NCBI RefSeq assembly: GCF_016650815.1
Contig: NZ_JAEKEZ010000016.1
Coordinates: 29,781 to 93,780, forward strand
Origin: Pseudomonas sp. TH31
GTDB lineage: Bacteria; Pseudomonadota; Gammaproteobacteria; Pseudomonadales; Pseudomonadaceae
Length of the DNA stretch: 64,000 nucleotides
Reading direction: 5' to 3'
Shown: one piece after another, positions 35,931 to 44,884 of the stretch
How the letters are laid out: each line of letters begins with the position of its first letter
How positions within the stretch are numbered: position 1 is the first letter of the stretch
Notes under the pieces: generated by a model
What the model was told of the DNA's origin: nothing
Databases searched by the model: none
The model's input: the letters and a program-made list of their open reading frames with translations, nothing else
Program-made: the position numbers and the translations under genes

Positions 35931-37229
35931 GAACTTCCTGTGTTTCAGCAATCCAAGCGACATGTCGCCAGCTATTACGCCCACAGTTGCGCCAATCTGC
36001 TGAACGCGCGGCCCGCGCTGGTGGGGGATCAAGACACTGACGTTGTGATCGTTGGCGCGGGTTTCAGTGGCCTGCACACCGCATTGCGTCTGGCTTTGGC
36101 CGGCAAGCGCGTAACGCTGTTGGACGCCAGCCGCGTGGCGTGGGCGGCCTCCGGACGTAACGGCGGACAGGCCATTCTTGGCTGGTCGTGTGACATGCCG
36201 CCACTGGAAGCTGCGCTAGGGTATGAACGCGCAAGGCGACTGTGGGACGGTATGCGCTGGGCCGCGCAGGAGTTGCGCGAATTGCCCGGGCGCCATGGTT
36301 TCGACTGCGATTATCGCGCCGGGCATCTCTGGACCTCGGTCATGCCCCGTCGGGTCAGCCTGTTGACCGAATGGCAACACGAGGCCTCTCACAAATGGGG
36401 CCACGATGGTTTGCAGTTCATCAGTCGTGAGCAGTTGCCTGAATGGGTGGCCAGCGAGCGTTATCAGGCCGGCCTTTACGACCCTGAGGGTGCGCACCTC
36501 AATCCGCTGAAACTCGCACTTGGCCTGGCGTCCGCTGTCGAGCGAGCGGGCGGCCGTATTCATGAACAAAGCAAAGCGTTGAGCTACCGAGAGGAGGGCG
36601 GGCGATTTCTGCTGAACACCGAGCGTGGGTCAATCCGGGCGGATGTGCTGGTGCTGGCCTGTAATGCGTATCTGGATCGACTCGACCCCCAACTCGCCAG
36701 TTGTGTTCTGCCAGTCGGTACCTACCAGGTGGCCACTGCGCCCCTGGCGCCGGAACAAGCGAGCGCGCTACTGCCGAGCAATGTCTGCGTCACCGACAAC
36801 CAGTTCGTCCTCGACTATTTCCGGCGCACGCCAGATAACCGACTGCTGTTCGGTGGTGGCTGCACCTATCTGGGCGGCATGCCCAGGGACATTGCCGGGG
36901 CGACGCGACCTTTTCTGGAACGGGTCTTCCCGCAGCTCAAAGGTGTCGAGCTGGAGTTTGCCTGGGGCGGGCATATCGACCTGACCCTCAACCGCACCCC
37001 TGACATTGGCCGGCAGGGCGACCGCTACTGGCTGCAGGGTTATTCCGGGCATGGCGTGCTGCCGACACTGGCCGCTGCCCGCGCCGTGGCCGATGCCATT
37101 CTCGGCCGGCCGGATGAATTGGCGTTGTATCAAGGGCTGAGCAATCGCAGTTTTCCCGGCGGTAAATACCTGGCAGCACCGCTGGAAGCCATCGGCAAGG
37201 CCTGGTACCGGCTGCGCGACAGCATCTGA
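35928..37229 (+). CDS. FAD-dependent gamma-glutamyl-amine oxidase (PuuB/PauB-like, DAO family)
   Basis: This 433-aa flavoprotein of the D-amino acid oxidase family has a dinucleotide fold TDVVIVGAGFSGLHTALRLALAGKRVTLLD (residues about 38-67), SGRNGGQ (about 77-83) typical of PuuB/OrdL, and a C-terminal YSGHGVLPTLAAARAVADAI FAD site. PuuB/PauB enzymes oxidise gamma-glutamyl-putrescine and similar amides to aldehydes. No Shine-Dalgarno sequence precedes the ATG, which lies inside a palindrome, so a leaderless transcript or a different start is possible. Confidence 0.83.
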   Translation: MELPVFQQSKRHVASYYAHSCANLLNARPALVGDQDTDVVIVGAGFSGLHTALRLALAGKRVTLLDASRVAWAASGRNGGQAILGWSCDMPPLEAALGYERARRLWDGMRWAAQELRELPGRHGFDCDYRAGHLWTSVMPRRVSLLTEWQHEASHKWGHDGLQFISREQLPEWVASERYQAGLYDPEGAHLNPLKLALGLASAVERAGGRIHEQSKALSYREEGGRFLLNTERGSIRADVLVLACNAYLDRLDPQLASCVLPVGTYQVATAPLAPEQASALLPSNVCVTDNQFVLDYFRRTPDNRLLFGGGCTYLGGMPRDIAGATRPFLERVFPQLKGVELEFAWGGHIDLTLNRTPDIGRQGDRYWLQGYSGHGVLPTLAAARAVADAILGRPDELALYQGLSNRSFPGGKYLAAPLEAIGKAWYRLRDSI

Positions 37230-37254
37230 TGGACCATTTTCGGGAATCCCTGGC

Positions 37255-37812
37255 ATGAACAAGCAAGAAGAAATTGCCGCACTCGCGATCCTTATTCACG
37301 ACCTGCGCAAACACAAGAAATACACCTTGAAGGACCTGGCTGACAAAATGGGTCGTTCGGTGGGTTTTGTGTCGCAGGTCGAGCGTGGCTTGTCACGGCC
37401 CACGGTCGCCGACTTGACGGCGATCAGCGAAACCCTGGGCGTGCCAACGACCTACTTCTACAGCTTGCCAAAACCCAAGGAATTGCCATGGGTCACCCGG
37501 CCAGACGAACGCCGCACGCTGTACTACGCCAACGGCATTACCGACATTCTGGTTTCACCGAAGATGAGAGCCTCGTTTTCCATGCTTGAAAGTCATCTCG
37601 AAGCGGGTGCCAGCAGTGGTGAGCGGCACTTGAGTGACAGCTCGGAACAGGGCGGTTACGTGCTCGAAGGCGAACTGACGCTGTGGCTTGGCGATGATGA
37701 CGAGCCAGCCACTTTGCAGGCCGGGGACAGTTTTCAATTCGATAGTCACACCCGTTGCCGCTACGGCAATCTCACCGAGCATCTCACGCGAGTGCTTTGG
37801 GTCTACACCTGA
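37255..37812 (+). CDS. XRE-cupin transcriptional regulator (PuuR-like)
   Basis: This 185-aa protein has an HTH_3 domain (residues about 12-68; YTLKDLADKMGRSVGFVSQVERGLSRPTVADLTAISETLG) and a C-terminal cupin (about 110-182; QGGYVLEGELTLWLGDDDEPATLQAGDSFQFDSHTRCRYGN). This architecture is that of PuuR, the repressor of the putrescine pathway. It lies 25 nt after the oxidase and 23 nt before the ligase, so the three form an operon, and it probably binds the palindrome at 35903-35930. Confidence 0.85.
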   Translation: MNKQEEIAALAILIHDLRKHKKYTLKDLADKMGRSVGFVSQVERGLSRPTVADLTAISETLGVPTTYFYSLPKPKELPWVTRPDERRTLYYANGITDILVSPKMRASFSMLESHLEAGASSGERHLSDSSEQGGYVLEGELTLWLGDDDEPATLQAGDSFQFDSHTRCRYGNLTEHLTRVLWVYT

Positions 37813-37813
37813 T

Positions 37814-37833
37814 AACAATAAAAGGAACAACAA
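37814..37833 (+). promoter_or_regulatory. Two Crc/Hfq catabolite-repression (CA) motifs around the ligase RBS
   Basis: AACAATAA (37814-37821) and AACAACAA (37826-37833) both fit AAYAAYAA and bracket the AAAGG Shine-Dalgarno of the next gene. In Pseudomonas such motifs bind Hfq with Crc and block translation when preferred carbon sources are present. Confidence 0.6.
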
Positions 37834-37835
37834 CG

Positions 37836-39182
37836 ATGGATGCTGCCTGCTCTGATCTGCTGGCCGAAGTGCGTGCCTTTCGCCAACGCTTCCCCGAGGT
37901 GCGTTACGTCGACCTCATTTCCCTGGACATTCCAGGGCATTTTTATGGCAAGCGCTACCCCGTGGAAATGCTGGAAAAGGTCGCCGCCGGCAGCGCGCTC
38001 AAGCTGCCGCAAAACTGCGTGCTGCTGGGCGCGCAGGGTGGCTTGTTCAAGATCGGCGACTACTGCTTCAACGACGGCGACCCAGACGCATTGCGTCGGC
38101 TGGTACCTGGCACACTCAAACCGGTGACCTGGGAAGCGCAGCCACTGGGCCAGATGCTGATCACCTCGGATGGCACCGAGAAGCCGATTGTTTTCGAGCC
38201 ACGCGAAGTGCTCGCGCAAGTCCTTGATCGGCTGGCGGGTAAAGGCATTCATCCGGTGGTGGCGTTCGAGCTGGAGTTCTACCTGTTCGACAAACAACTG
38301 CGCGACGGCTTGCCGCAATTTCCTCGGGATGGGTTGACGGAAGATGCCGATGACCAGCCAAACATGCACATTGAAAGACTGTCGCGCTTTGCCCCCGTAC
38401 TCGATGAAATGGTCGAAGCCGCACGGATTCAGGGCATCGATACCACGGTCATCACCGCTGAACTGGGGCCTGGTCAGTTTGAGATCAATTTCGGTCACCT
38501 TGCTGACGGGCTGCGTGCCGCTGACTGGGCGGCGCTGTTTTGCCGCAGCACCCGAGGCGTTGCCCTCAAGCACGGTTACCGTGCCAGTTTCATGGCCAAG
38601 CCTTACCTGCAGCATCCGGGCAGCGGCATGCATGTGCATGTGAGTCTCTACGACGCGGCCGGTAACAACGTGTTGGCCGCCAACCGCCAACAATCATTGC
38701 GTCATGCCGTGGCCGGTTGCCTGGAGTTGCTGCCTCACTGCATGCCGATTTTCGCGCCGAACCAGAACGCTCTGCGGCGTCTGGGCGGCACGGTGAACGT
38801 CGCGACGAAAGCGAGCTGGGGTTACGAGAACCGCGATGCGTGCCTGCGCATTCCCGAGTCCGATTCGAAAAACCTGAGGATCGAACACCGTCTGGCCGGC
38901 GCCGATGCGAATCCGTACCTGGTGCTGGCGGCAATTCTGGTGGGGTTGGAGCGCGGGCTGGATGCGGGGCTGGAGCCGATCCCGTCGCTGAATGACGAGC
39001 GCAACAGCGGCATCGACTTTCCGCTGGAAATGCTCGACGCCGTGCGCGCCATGCAGCATCAGCCGCAGCTGCGCGAAGGCTTGGGAGCCGAGTTTGTCGA
39101 TGTTTTCTGCGAGAACAAACGCCAGGATCACCTGGCGTTCCTGCAAGAAATCAGTGCCCGCGAATACCGCTGGTACCTTTAA
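37836..39182 (+). CDS. Glutamine synthetase family gamma-glutamyl-polyamine ligase (PuuA/SpuI-like)
   Basis: This 448-aa ligase activates glutamate with ATP and joins it to an amine. AFELEFYLFD (about residue 140) carries metal-binding Glu residues, ELGPGQFEINF another, PGSGMHVHVSLYDAAGNN the ATP/glutamate site and NLRIEHRLAGADANPYLVLAAIL the Arg site near the end. The tyrosine-loop region differs from true GlnA, as in PuuA-type enzymes. It works with the upstream oxidase in the gamma-glutamyl route of polyamine or other amine catabolism. Confidence 0.87.
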   Translation: MDAACSDLLAEVRAFRQRFPEVRYVDLISLDIPGHFYGKRYPVEMLEKVAAGSALKLPQNCVLLGAQGGLFKIGDYCFNDGDPDALRRLVPGTLKPVTWEAQPLGQMLITSDGTEKPIVFEPREVLAQVLDRLAGKGIHPVVAFELEFYLFDKQLRDGLPQFPRDGLTEDADDQPNMHIERLSRFAPVLDEMVEAARIQGIDTTVITAELGPGQFEINFGHLADGLRAADWAALFCRSTRGVALKHGYRASFMAKPYLQHPGSGMHVHVSLYDAAGNNVLAANRQQSLRHAVAGCLELLPHCMPIFAPNQNALRRLGGTVNVATKASWGYENRDACLRIPESDSKNLRIEHRLAGADANPYLVLAAILVGLERGLDAGLEPIPSLNDERNSGIDFPLEMLDAVRAMQHQPQLREGLGAEFVDVFCENKRQDHLAFLQEISAREYRWYL

Positions 39183-39200
39183 AACCTGAGTCGACATCCT

Positions 39201-39293
39201 CGTGGGAGCGAGCCTGCTCGCGATGGCGGTGTGTCAGGCAACATCAATGGTGACAATGACGGCCTCATCGCGAGCAGGCTCGCTCCCACAGGT
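39201..39293. repeat. REP inverted pair
   Basis: GTGGGAGCGAGCCTGCTCGC and the inverse GCGAGCAGGCTCGCTCCCAC, 93 bp. Confidence 0.88.
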
Positions 39294-39314
39294 TTTGTGC
39301 ACCTTCAATGGCGC

Positions 39315-39389
39315 TTAGTGCTTGCCCGTCGCCGCCAACAGCGGGGCCATTTGCTCATCGGTCAGCGCTGCGTGGACTTGCATGCTCAT
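39315..39389 (-). other. Possible short ORF or gene tail (24 aa)
   Basis: MSMQVHAALTDEQMAPLLAA continues four residues to a stop at 39315. It could be the C-terminal relic of a larger gene. There is no ribosome site and no recognised family. Confidence 0.2.
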
Positions 39390-39410
39390 GTGATGCGCGG
39401 CTGAAACTAC

Positions 39411-39812
39411 TCAGGCATCGCGCAGCAAGTCGTTGGCGTTGAGCAGCTCGTAGGCGATCTGCGGGCGCTTTTCCAGGCTGCGACGAATGGCGGCTGGAAT
39501 CGCCGCGCGGGTCTTGCGGCACAGACCCGGCAGTTCCTCGATCTGAATGCCGATGCCGCGCATGGTTCGCACTTCGTTGAAGCTCGGCAGCAGTTCCACG
39601 CGAATGCCCAAGCGCTCGTACATCAGCTGCTGCACGTGTTCAAGGTCGGTCAGGCTTTGCAGGTTTTCCAGGCGCTCAAGCAGGCGTTTCTCATCCTGAC
39701 GGGTCAGAAACAGGATGCGCACGTCCGCACCGGGAGTTTCCAGTAACGGGTCACGCCCGCAAATGCAGGCACCGGGTGGGCAGGGTGAACGGATCGGGGT
39801 CGAGGTCGTCAT
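39411..39812 (-). CDS. Conserved hypothetical protein
   Basis: This is a 133-aa soluble protein of unknown function. A Cys-containing start (CPPGACICGRDPLLETPGADVRILFLTRQ) is followed by helices LLERLENLQSLTDLEHVQQLMYERLG and a C-terminal RSLEKRPQIAYELLNANDLL. Similar proteins occur widely in Pseudomonas. CxC/CxxxxCxC spacing could suggest metal binding, but that is a guess. The ATG at 39812 (MTTSTPIR) is taken; 39824 is also possible. Confidence 0.6.
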   Translation of the reverse strand: MTTSTPIRSPCPPGACICGRDPLLETPGADVRILFLTRQDEKRLLERLENLQSLTDLEHVQQLMYERLGIRVELLPSFNEVRTMRGIGIQIEELPGLCRKTRAAIPAAIRRSLEKRPQIAYELLNANDLLRDA

Positions 39813-39925
39813 GGGCTCAATCATAGTGGCCCGTGATCGGTTTTGCCCATAGCGTGCGAGCGCGGACCAAGGGCAGGCATTTATACCAGCCTGCCCCTGA
39901 TACTCACGCGAGTGAACACCGGTGT

Positions 39926-40240
39926 TTAGTGAGGCGCTGGCCCTTCGTATTGAACGAGGATCGCATTGGCCAGGTCTTCGTCGGTGGCGTTGAGGCCAGG
40001 GTTGTCCTGGCGGATCTGATGCAACACCGCTTCCATGTAGACCCCACGAATAGCGCCGTCACTGGCAACAAACGCAGAGACGTCATCCCGGGCCGGAATC
40101 ACCATTTTGTGATCCTTGAAGGTCGAATACAGCGAAGCGGAAACCCCTGCCGAGGTCGCAACATCCTTGCCGCTTACGGCCAGGGCTGACCCGATGGGCA
40201 GGCACAATATCAGAGAAGTAATGAGTAGCATGCGGCGCAT
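39926..40240 (-). CDS. DUF2388 family periplasmic protein
   Basis: This is a 104-aa protein with a signal peptide (MRRMLLITSLILCLPIGSALA) and the mature features SGKDVATSAGVSASLYSTFKDHKMVIPARDDVSAFVASDGAIRG, which match the small DUF2388 family of Pseudomonas exported proteins. Function unknown. GGAGG precedes the ATG at 40240. It stands alone. Confidence 0.78.
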   Translation of the reverse strand: MRRMLLITSLILCLPIGSALAVSGKDVATSAGVSASLYSTFKDHKMVIPARDDVSAFVASDGAIRGVYMEAVLHQIRQDNPGLNATDEDLANAILVQYEGPAPH

Positions 40241-40344
40241 GGCGTCGTCCTCCAACAGCGTAAAGCGAAAAGGAAGTAACACATTACTTAGGAGGTGCGG
40301 CGGGGCTCAGGAGTTCAATTGATGCGCACAAACCTTGTAGAAGG

Positions 40345-40624
40345 GAATCAGTCATAAGTGCAGCCGATCACCGGTTGAAGGCGGCGTTGAAGGTTAATCA
40401 AGTGCCTTCAACGGGCCGGATCGTGATGGGGCAAATCCATCGCTATCAACGCAAAGGCCCGCTGCTGAATGTCGAATACCAGTACGACGCTGCCAGCAGG
40501 CAGGGCAATGTGATTGCCAACTATCGGCTGAAACCGGGCAGTGAACGCTGGACAGCGCCAGCTACAAAATGAAGGGACCAAGGTGACGTTCAGTCAGCTG
40601 GATGTGGCGCATACCAAGCCCTGA
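40345..40624 (+). pseudogene. Alginate lyase (PL7-like) relic
   Basis: The piece ADHRLKAALKVNQVPSTGRI then VMGQIHRYQRKGPLLNVEYQYD has the QIH motif of family PL7 polysaccharide lyases. It ends at 40572. In another frame, 40568-40624 encodes a PL7-type C-terminus (EGTKVTFSQLDVAHTKP stop). The N-terminus is absent and the segment between QIH and the end, including the catalytic Tyr region, is deleted. It is a decayed gene, not a single-indel artefact. Confidence 0.6.
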
Positions 40625-40643
40625 ACGGGGTTGCCTGTGCGGG

Positions 40644-40722
40644 CCTTATCGCGAGCAAGCTCGCACACCGTGAATCTGTGGTGTTCACAAATCCCCAGTG
40701 GGAGCGAGCCTGCTCGCGATGA
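40644..40722. repeat. REP copies, imperfect pair
   Basis: ATCGCGAGCAAGCTCGCACA and GTGGGAGCGAGCCTGCTCGC, a degenerate inverted pair. Confidence 0.75.
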
Positions 40723-40749
40723 CTTAAGTCCAGACACCCATTACGTCAG

Positions 40750-41181
40750 TCAGATACGGAAAGCCTGGCGCCCCACCAACAACCATTTCCCATGCTGTTT
40801 CTGCCAGATCTGCAGGTTCTCGATCTCGGTCGGCACCACTTCAGTGCCGTTGAGCGCCTGGGCCGAGAAGTGGTTGCGCACCAGCGCTGTATCACCCGAC
40901 AGGGTAATGGTCTGGTTCTGCATCTCTAACGTCTTGAACGCGCTTTTGCCGGTTTCGATATCGGCAATAAAGGCTTTCTTGTCCTGGATTTTACCGCTGG
41001 AATGGCCGTAGCTCAGGTTGGCCGCCGTCAGCGCTTCCAGGCCGGGAATGTCCTTGTGCAGCATGGCTTGGGTCAAATGGTCCACCGCTTGCGCCACGTC
41101 CTTGTCCGCGGCAGCCGGGGCGGCGGCGACGTAGCCGCTGAAGAGGCAGAGAAAACCGATCAGTACCTTGGTTTTTGTCAT
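40750..41181 (-). CDS. Secreted NTF2-like (DUF4440/SnoaL) protein
   Basis: This is a 143-aa protein with a signal peptide (residues 1-20, ends VAAA) followed by an NTF2-like cone-fold domain: DVAQAVDHLTQAMLHKDIPGLEALTAANLSYGHSSGKIQDKKAFI, then FSAQALNGTEVVPTEIENLQIWQKQHGKWLLVGRQAFRI. Such proteins often bind small hydrophobic ligands; none can be named here. Exported, monocistronic. Confidence 0.77.
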   Translation of the reverse strand: MTKTKVLIGFLCLFSGYVAAAPAAADKDVAQAVDHLTQAMLHKDIPGLEALTAANLSYGHSSGKIQDKKAFIADIETGKSAFKTLEMQNQTITLSGDTALVRNHFSAQALNGTEVVPTEIENLQIWQKQHGKWLLVGRQAFRI

Positions 41182-41360
41182 GGGTGTTTCCTTGTTGTGG
41201 GTGGTCTCGACTGACTAATTTGTCAGTCGTCGTACAACTTAGCAGGTAATTCAGGGAGAAGTCAGCAAGCGATTCTGGCGTTCATCGCCATTGGTCGGGC
41301 GCGAGGAACGGCCCTTCAATTAGGCACTTCCAAGGGAAAACGACCCGCGGGAACTCGACC

Positions 41361-41582
41361 ATGAATGATCAAGCAAAGCAGCAAGCCCTGGCTGCCTGGT
41401 ACCAATTGCTGAGACAGCCCGAGATCCGCATGGACAGCGAAGAGCACTACGACGAACTGCTGAAGGCTGCCGATGAACTGGAGCGCAAGGGGCTCATCTC
41501 CGGCTCGGAGTGGCGAGTGCTGCTGCGCGAGGCGGGCGCCGTCTTTGCCAATTCGATAGCGGGCCTGGGAGGTGGGAGCTAG
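41361..41582 (+). CDS. Small conserved hypothetical protein
   Basis: This 73-aa protein, MNDQAKQQALAAWYQLLRQP at the start, is rich in charged helices and ends IAGLGGGS. Proteins of this outline occur in several Pseudomonas genomes; no function is known. The ribosome site is weak (GGGAACTCGACC before the ATG). Confidence 0.6.
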   Translation: MNDQAKQQALAAWYQLLRQPEIRMDSEEHYDELLKAADELERKGLISGSEWRVLLREAGAVFANSIAGLGGGS

Positions 41583-41612
41583 ACCGTGTCCCGAGCGGTT
41601 TATGTCGGCAGC

Positions 41613-41712
41613 GCAGGCTGCGATCTTTTGACCTTGATCTTCGGCGGCTTCTGAAAGGGCCAAAGATCAAAAGATCGTCCGAATGCGGCCCAAACCTTCG
41701 GCAGCTCCTACG
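41613..41712. repeat. Second-family repeat, inverted pair
   Basis: GGCTGCGATCTTTTGACCTT and the inverse GATCAAAAGATCGTCCGAAT...CTTCGGCAGCTCCTAC. Confidence 0.78.
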
Positions 41713-41714
41713 TC

Positions 41715-42130
41715 GACCGTGTGCAACCGTGATTCGGGTGTATCACTTGTCCGGCACGATTTTCCTGTCACGTTTTGCAAAAAAACGCCGATAAACCCCA
41801 GATCCGATACAGACCACCCAGTCCGGAACAGACGCGCGGGTTTGCCGTGTCGTGATATTCTGCGTGCCAACTTGCTTTGACCTATTCAGTTAGTGCGCCC
41901 TTGCGGCGTGCCAACAGGATCAATGTCGCTCAAGTAGCTGAAGCCAATAATGATAAAAAGTCAGTTCAGTAGGGACATATAAACTGAGGTCGATGGAACC
42001 GTCGGCCTTGTGTGCCCACCCTCCAATCCTGATGTGCGGGAACCCGCGACATGCTGCCTGTGTGCCGTGAACCAGGGGCCTTTTGCGTTGGGATGGAAGG
42101 GCGGATGGCGTTTTATCATAGGTGCAACAC
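41715..42130 (+). promoter_or_regulatory. Long upstream region of mqo
   Basis: No gene is visible in these 416 nt. It holds a possible promoter patch (TTGCTTTGACCTATTCAGTT, 41871-41890) and a long potential leader with an A-rich CCAATAATGATAAAAAG segment at 41943-41959. AGGTG lies 6 nt before the mqo ATG. Regulation is likely here, but no specific site is proven. Confidence 0.35.
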
Positions 42131-43783
42131 ATGCTTAAAAAACTGAACACGGCCCTATTGGGGCTGGCTTTGTCGATGGGGATCACGTCCGTTCACGCGG
42201 AAGAGGCAAAGAAAGTCGATGTGCTGCTTATTGGCGGCGGCATCATGAGCGCAACCCTGGGCGTGTGGCTCAATGAGTTGCAACCGGACTGGTCGATGGA
42301 AATGGTCGAGCGCCTCGACGGCGTCGCCCTGGAAAGCTCCAACGGCTGGAACAACGCCGGTACCGGTCACTCCGCCCTGGCAGAGCTGAACTACACCCCG
42401 GAAGACGAGAACGGTAAAGTCCAGATCCCGAAAGCCGTTGAAATCAACGAAGCCTTCCAGATCTCCCGTCAGTTCTGGTCGTGGCAGGTTCAGCAAGGCG
42501 TTCTGAAGAACCCGCATTCGTTCATCAACTCCACTCCGCACATGAGCTTCGTGTGGGGCGATGACAACATCAAGTTCCTGAAAAAACGCTACGAAGCCCT
42601 GCAAGCGAGCCCGCTGTTCGCCGGCATGCAGTACTCCGAAGACCCGGCGGTGATCAAGAAGTGGGTTCCGCTGATGATGGAAGGGCGTGACCCGAACCAG
42701 AAAATCGCGGCCACCTGGACCCCGATCGGCACCGACGTCAACTTTGGCGAAATCACCCGCCAGTTCGTTGCGCACCTGCAAACCACGCCCAAGTTCGACT
42801 TGAAACTGTCCAGCGAAGTACAGGACATCACCAAGAACGCCGACGGCACCTGGCGCGTCAGCTACAAGAACCTGAAAGACGGCACCACCACCGAAACCGA
42901 CGCCAAGTTCCTGTTCATCGGCGCGGGCGGCGGTGCCCTGCACCTGCTGCAGAAGTCAGGCATTCCTGAAGCCAAGGAATACGCAGGCTTCCCGGTTGGC
43001 GGCTCGTTCCTGGTGACCGACAACCCGACCATCGCCGAGCAACACCTGGCCAAGGCCTACGGCAAAGCCTCCGTTGGCGCACCGCCAATGTCGGTTCCGC
43101 ACCTGGACACCCGTGTCCTGGACGGCAAGCGCGTCATCCTGTTTGGCCCATTCGCGACCTTCAGCACCAAGTTCCTCAAAGAAGGCTCGTACCTGGACCT
43201 GCTGACCAGCACCACCACCCACAACATCTGGCCGATGACCAAAGTCGGCATCAAGGAATACCCACTGGTTGAGTACCTTGCCGGCCAACTCATGCTGTCC
43301 GACGAAGACCGCATGAACGCCCTGAAAGAATACTTCCCGAACGCCAAAGCCGAAGACTGGCGCCTGTGGCAAGCCGGCCAACGCGTGCAAATCATCAAAC
43401 GTGATGAAGCGGCCGGTGGCGTGCTGAAGCTGGGTACTGAAATTGTTACTTCCGCCGACGGCACCATCGCCGGTCTGCTGGGCGCCTCCCCAGGCGCATC
43501 GACCGCTGCACCGATCATGCTGACCGTGCTGCAAAAGGTCTTCAAGGATCAGGTTGCAACCCCGGCCTGGCAGGAAAAGCTGCACCAGATCGTGCCGAGC
43601 TATGGCACACAGTTGAACGGCAACCCTGCCAAAGTGGCTGAAGAGTGGGCTTATACCGCCAAGGTATTGCAGCTGACTCCACCGCCGGTGATCCCGCAAG
43701 TCGGGGCTCCGGTTGCTGCTCCAGCTCCGGCTGACGCTGCGAAGGCTGTTAAGCCTAATGCTGCAAGTGATATGGCTCTGTAA
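42131..43783 (+). CDS. mqo: Malate:quinone oxidoreductase
   Basis: Mqo oxidises malate to oxaloacetate and reduces the membrane quinone pool, an FAD enzyme of the TCA cycle. The 550-aa protein has [20 protein letters not shown] (FAD motif), [39 protein letters not shown] and [17 protein letters not shown]. Unusually it begins with a leader-like stretch ([15 protein letters not shown], residues 10-24) and ends with a Pro/Ala-rich tail (about 515-550). This matches the exported-looking Mqo form common in Pseudomonas. Confidence 0.93.
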   Translation: MLKKLNTALLGLALSMGITSVHAEEAKKVDVLLIGGGIMSATLGVWLNELQPDWSMEMVERLDGVALESSNGWNNAGTGHSALAELNYTPEDENGKVQIPKAVEINEAFQISRQFWSWQVQQGVLKNPHSFINSTPHMSFVWGDDNIKFLKKRYEALQASPLFAGMQYSEDPAVIKKWVPLMMEGRDPNQKIAATWTPIGTDVNFGEITRQFVAHLQTTPKFDLKLSSEVQDITKNADGTWRVSYKNLKDGTTTETDAKFLFIGAGGGALHLLQKSGIPEAKEYAGFPVGGSFLVTDNPTIAEQHLAKAYGKASVGAPPMSVPHLDTRVLDGKRVILFGPFATFSTKFLKEGSYLDLLTSTTTHNIWPMTKVGIKEYPLVEYLAGQLMLSDEDRMNALKEYFPNAKAEDWRLWQAGQRVQIIKRDEAAGGVLKLGTEIVTSADGTIAGLLGASPGASTAAPIMLTVLQKVFKDQVATPAWQEKLHQIVPSYGTQLNGNPAKVAEEWAYTAKVLQLTPPPVIPQVGAPVAAPAPADAAKAVKPNAASDMAL

Positions 43784-43799
43784 CTAGAAGCCTTATTTG

Positions 43800-43839
43800 A
43801 AAAAGCCCACTGAACCGGCGACGGTCAGTGGGCTTTTTT
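43800..43839 (+). terminator. Rho-independent terminator of mqo
   Basis: AAAAGCCCACTGA...TCAGTGGGC followed by TTTTTT, 17 nt after the stop. Confidence 0.92.
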
Positions 43840-43887
43840 GTGATTGAAATTCAGAGGGTTTCCACGACGCGCTAATGGACCTGTCTT

Positions 43888-43932
43888 TGTGGCTAGGGAG
43901 CTAGCTCCCGCTGGGCTGCGAAGCAGCCCCAT
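43888..43932. repeat. Short GC-rich hairpins
   Basis: GGGAGCTAGCTCCC followed by GGGCTGCGAAGCAGCCC, two adjacent hairpins between convergent genes; likely a terminator for the minus-strand gene. Confidence 0.6.
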
Positions 43933-43939
43933 AGCAATC

Positions 43940-44563
43940 TCACTCGTCGCTATACATCAACTCCAAACTCTCAATCCATTCATCGCTAGCGTCGAACCGC
44001 GCGTAATACGCCTGCTTCTCCAACCCGCTCAACCGAGTAAAGAACGGAAGGAAGTAGTGATCGTTGTAATACCCCTGAGCCCCCTGCATGTTGCCTCCCC
44101 ACCAAGAAGCCTTGTAACCCTCAAACGCAATCCACGGCGCCGGAACAGCCCATCCCGAATCCTGAACGGTACCCAGAAAATCGACGCTATTTGTCACCAT
44201 CCGAATTGTCGTGGCGTTGAACTCGGAACCGGAGTTGAAGTAGATCAAGTGCTCGCTTTTACGGACGTTTGAATAGCGCTTTACGGGATGGTTATTGAAT
44301 GGTTTTTCATCGGCGAAACTGAAATTCGATTCGACCAGTGCCGCGAATTGATCAGCGTCTTCCGGTGTGATCAGAAAAGTAGCGTAATAGGCGCGAACAC
44401 CGACATCCTCCAACGGCACCACTGGCGGATAGTCGGCGAAGGGACGAGCGGGGCCTGATAACGGCGGAGTAAAAACCGACTTCAAATCTGGAAGGGAGTA
44501 ACCGACGACTTGCTCTTGAGGGCTGCGTCTAATGAGGCTTTTGAGTCGACTGAAAATGCTCAT
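43940..44563 (-). CDS. Hypothetical protein (immunity-like orphan)
   Basis: This 207-aa soluble protein starts MSIFSRLKSLIRRSPQEQVV with AGGACAGGAA before the ATG at 44563. It is rich in aromatic residues and has no signal peptide or recognised domain. The features YYATFLITPEDADQFAALVESNF and WIAFEGYKASWWGGNMQGAQGYYNDHYFLPF suggest a compact alpha/beta fold. Its position beside a truncated upstream frame and near an S-pyocin-like fragment makes an orphan immunity gene conceivable, but that is inference from context only. Confidence 0.6.
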   Translation of the reverse strand: MSIFSRLKSLIRRSPQEQVVGYSLPDLKSVFTPPLSGPARPFADYPPVVPLEDVGVRAYYATFLITPEDADQFAALVESNFSFADEKPFNNHPVKRYSNVRKSEHLIYFNSGSEFNATTIRMVTNSVDFLGTVQDSGWAVPAPWIAFEGYKASWWGGNMQGAQGYYNDHYFLPFFTRLSGLEKQAYYARFDASDEWIESLELMYSDE

Positions 44564-44573
44564 TTCCTGTCCT

Positions 44574-44884
44574 TCATCCTTGAGATGTCCAATCAGTTTC
44601 CCCCATTTTAAGCGTCGACAGGAAAACCTGATGCTCTGCAATGCACGCATCGGGGTAGGGCTGCGAGTCCTCCGGGAACTCGGATCGATACGTTCCGAAA
44701 TCCAGGAAATCGTAGTAGATCTGCATCGCTTCAACAGTAAGCGGGCAGGCATCAGACCCTGGCCTGCGAAATACGCACAGACGATCACGGCCCGGGCAGT
44801 CCCTGCACAACCGCTTCGATTAACCGCATCAGCCCTTTGGCCAACGGGAAAACCAAACCGCTGACGTTAGTCGTCTTCGTATCA
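44574..44884 (-). pseudogene. Gene tail remnant upstream of the immunity-like gene
   Basis: A frame ending 11 nt before the next gene's ATG encodes VEAMQIYYDFLDFGTYRSEF and continues to GETDWTSQG, with coding-like composition. Its upstream part lacks a start; another frame just before it (VSGLVFPLAKGLMRLIEAVV) looks like the preceding piece. It is probably the 3' end of a decayed gene of unknown family. Confidence 0.4.
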
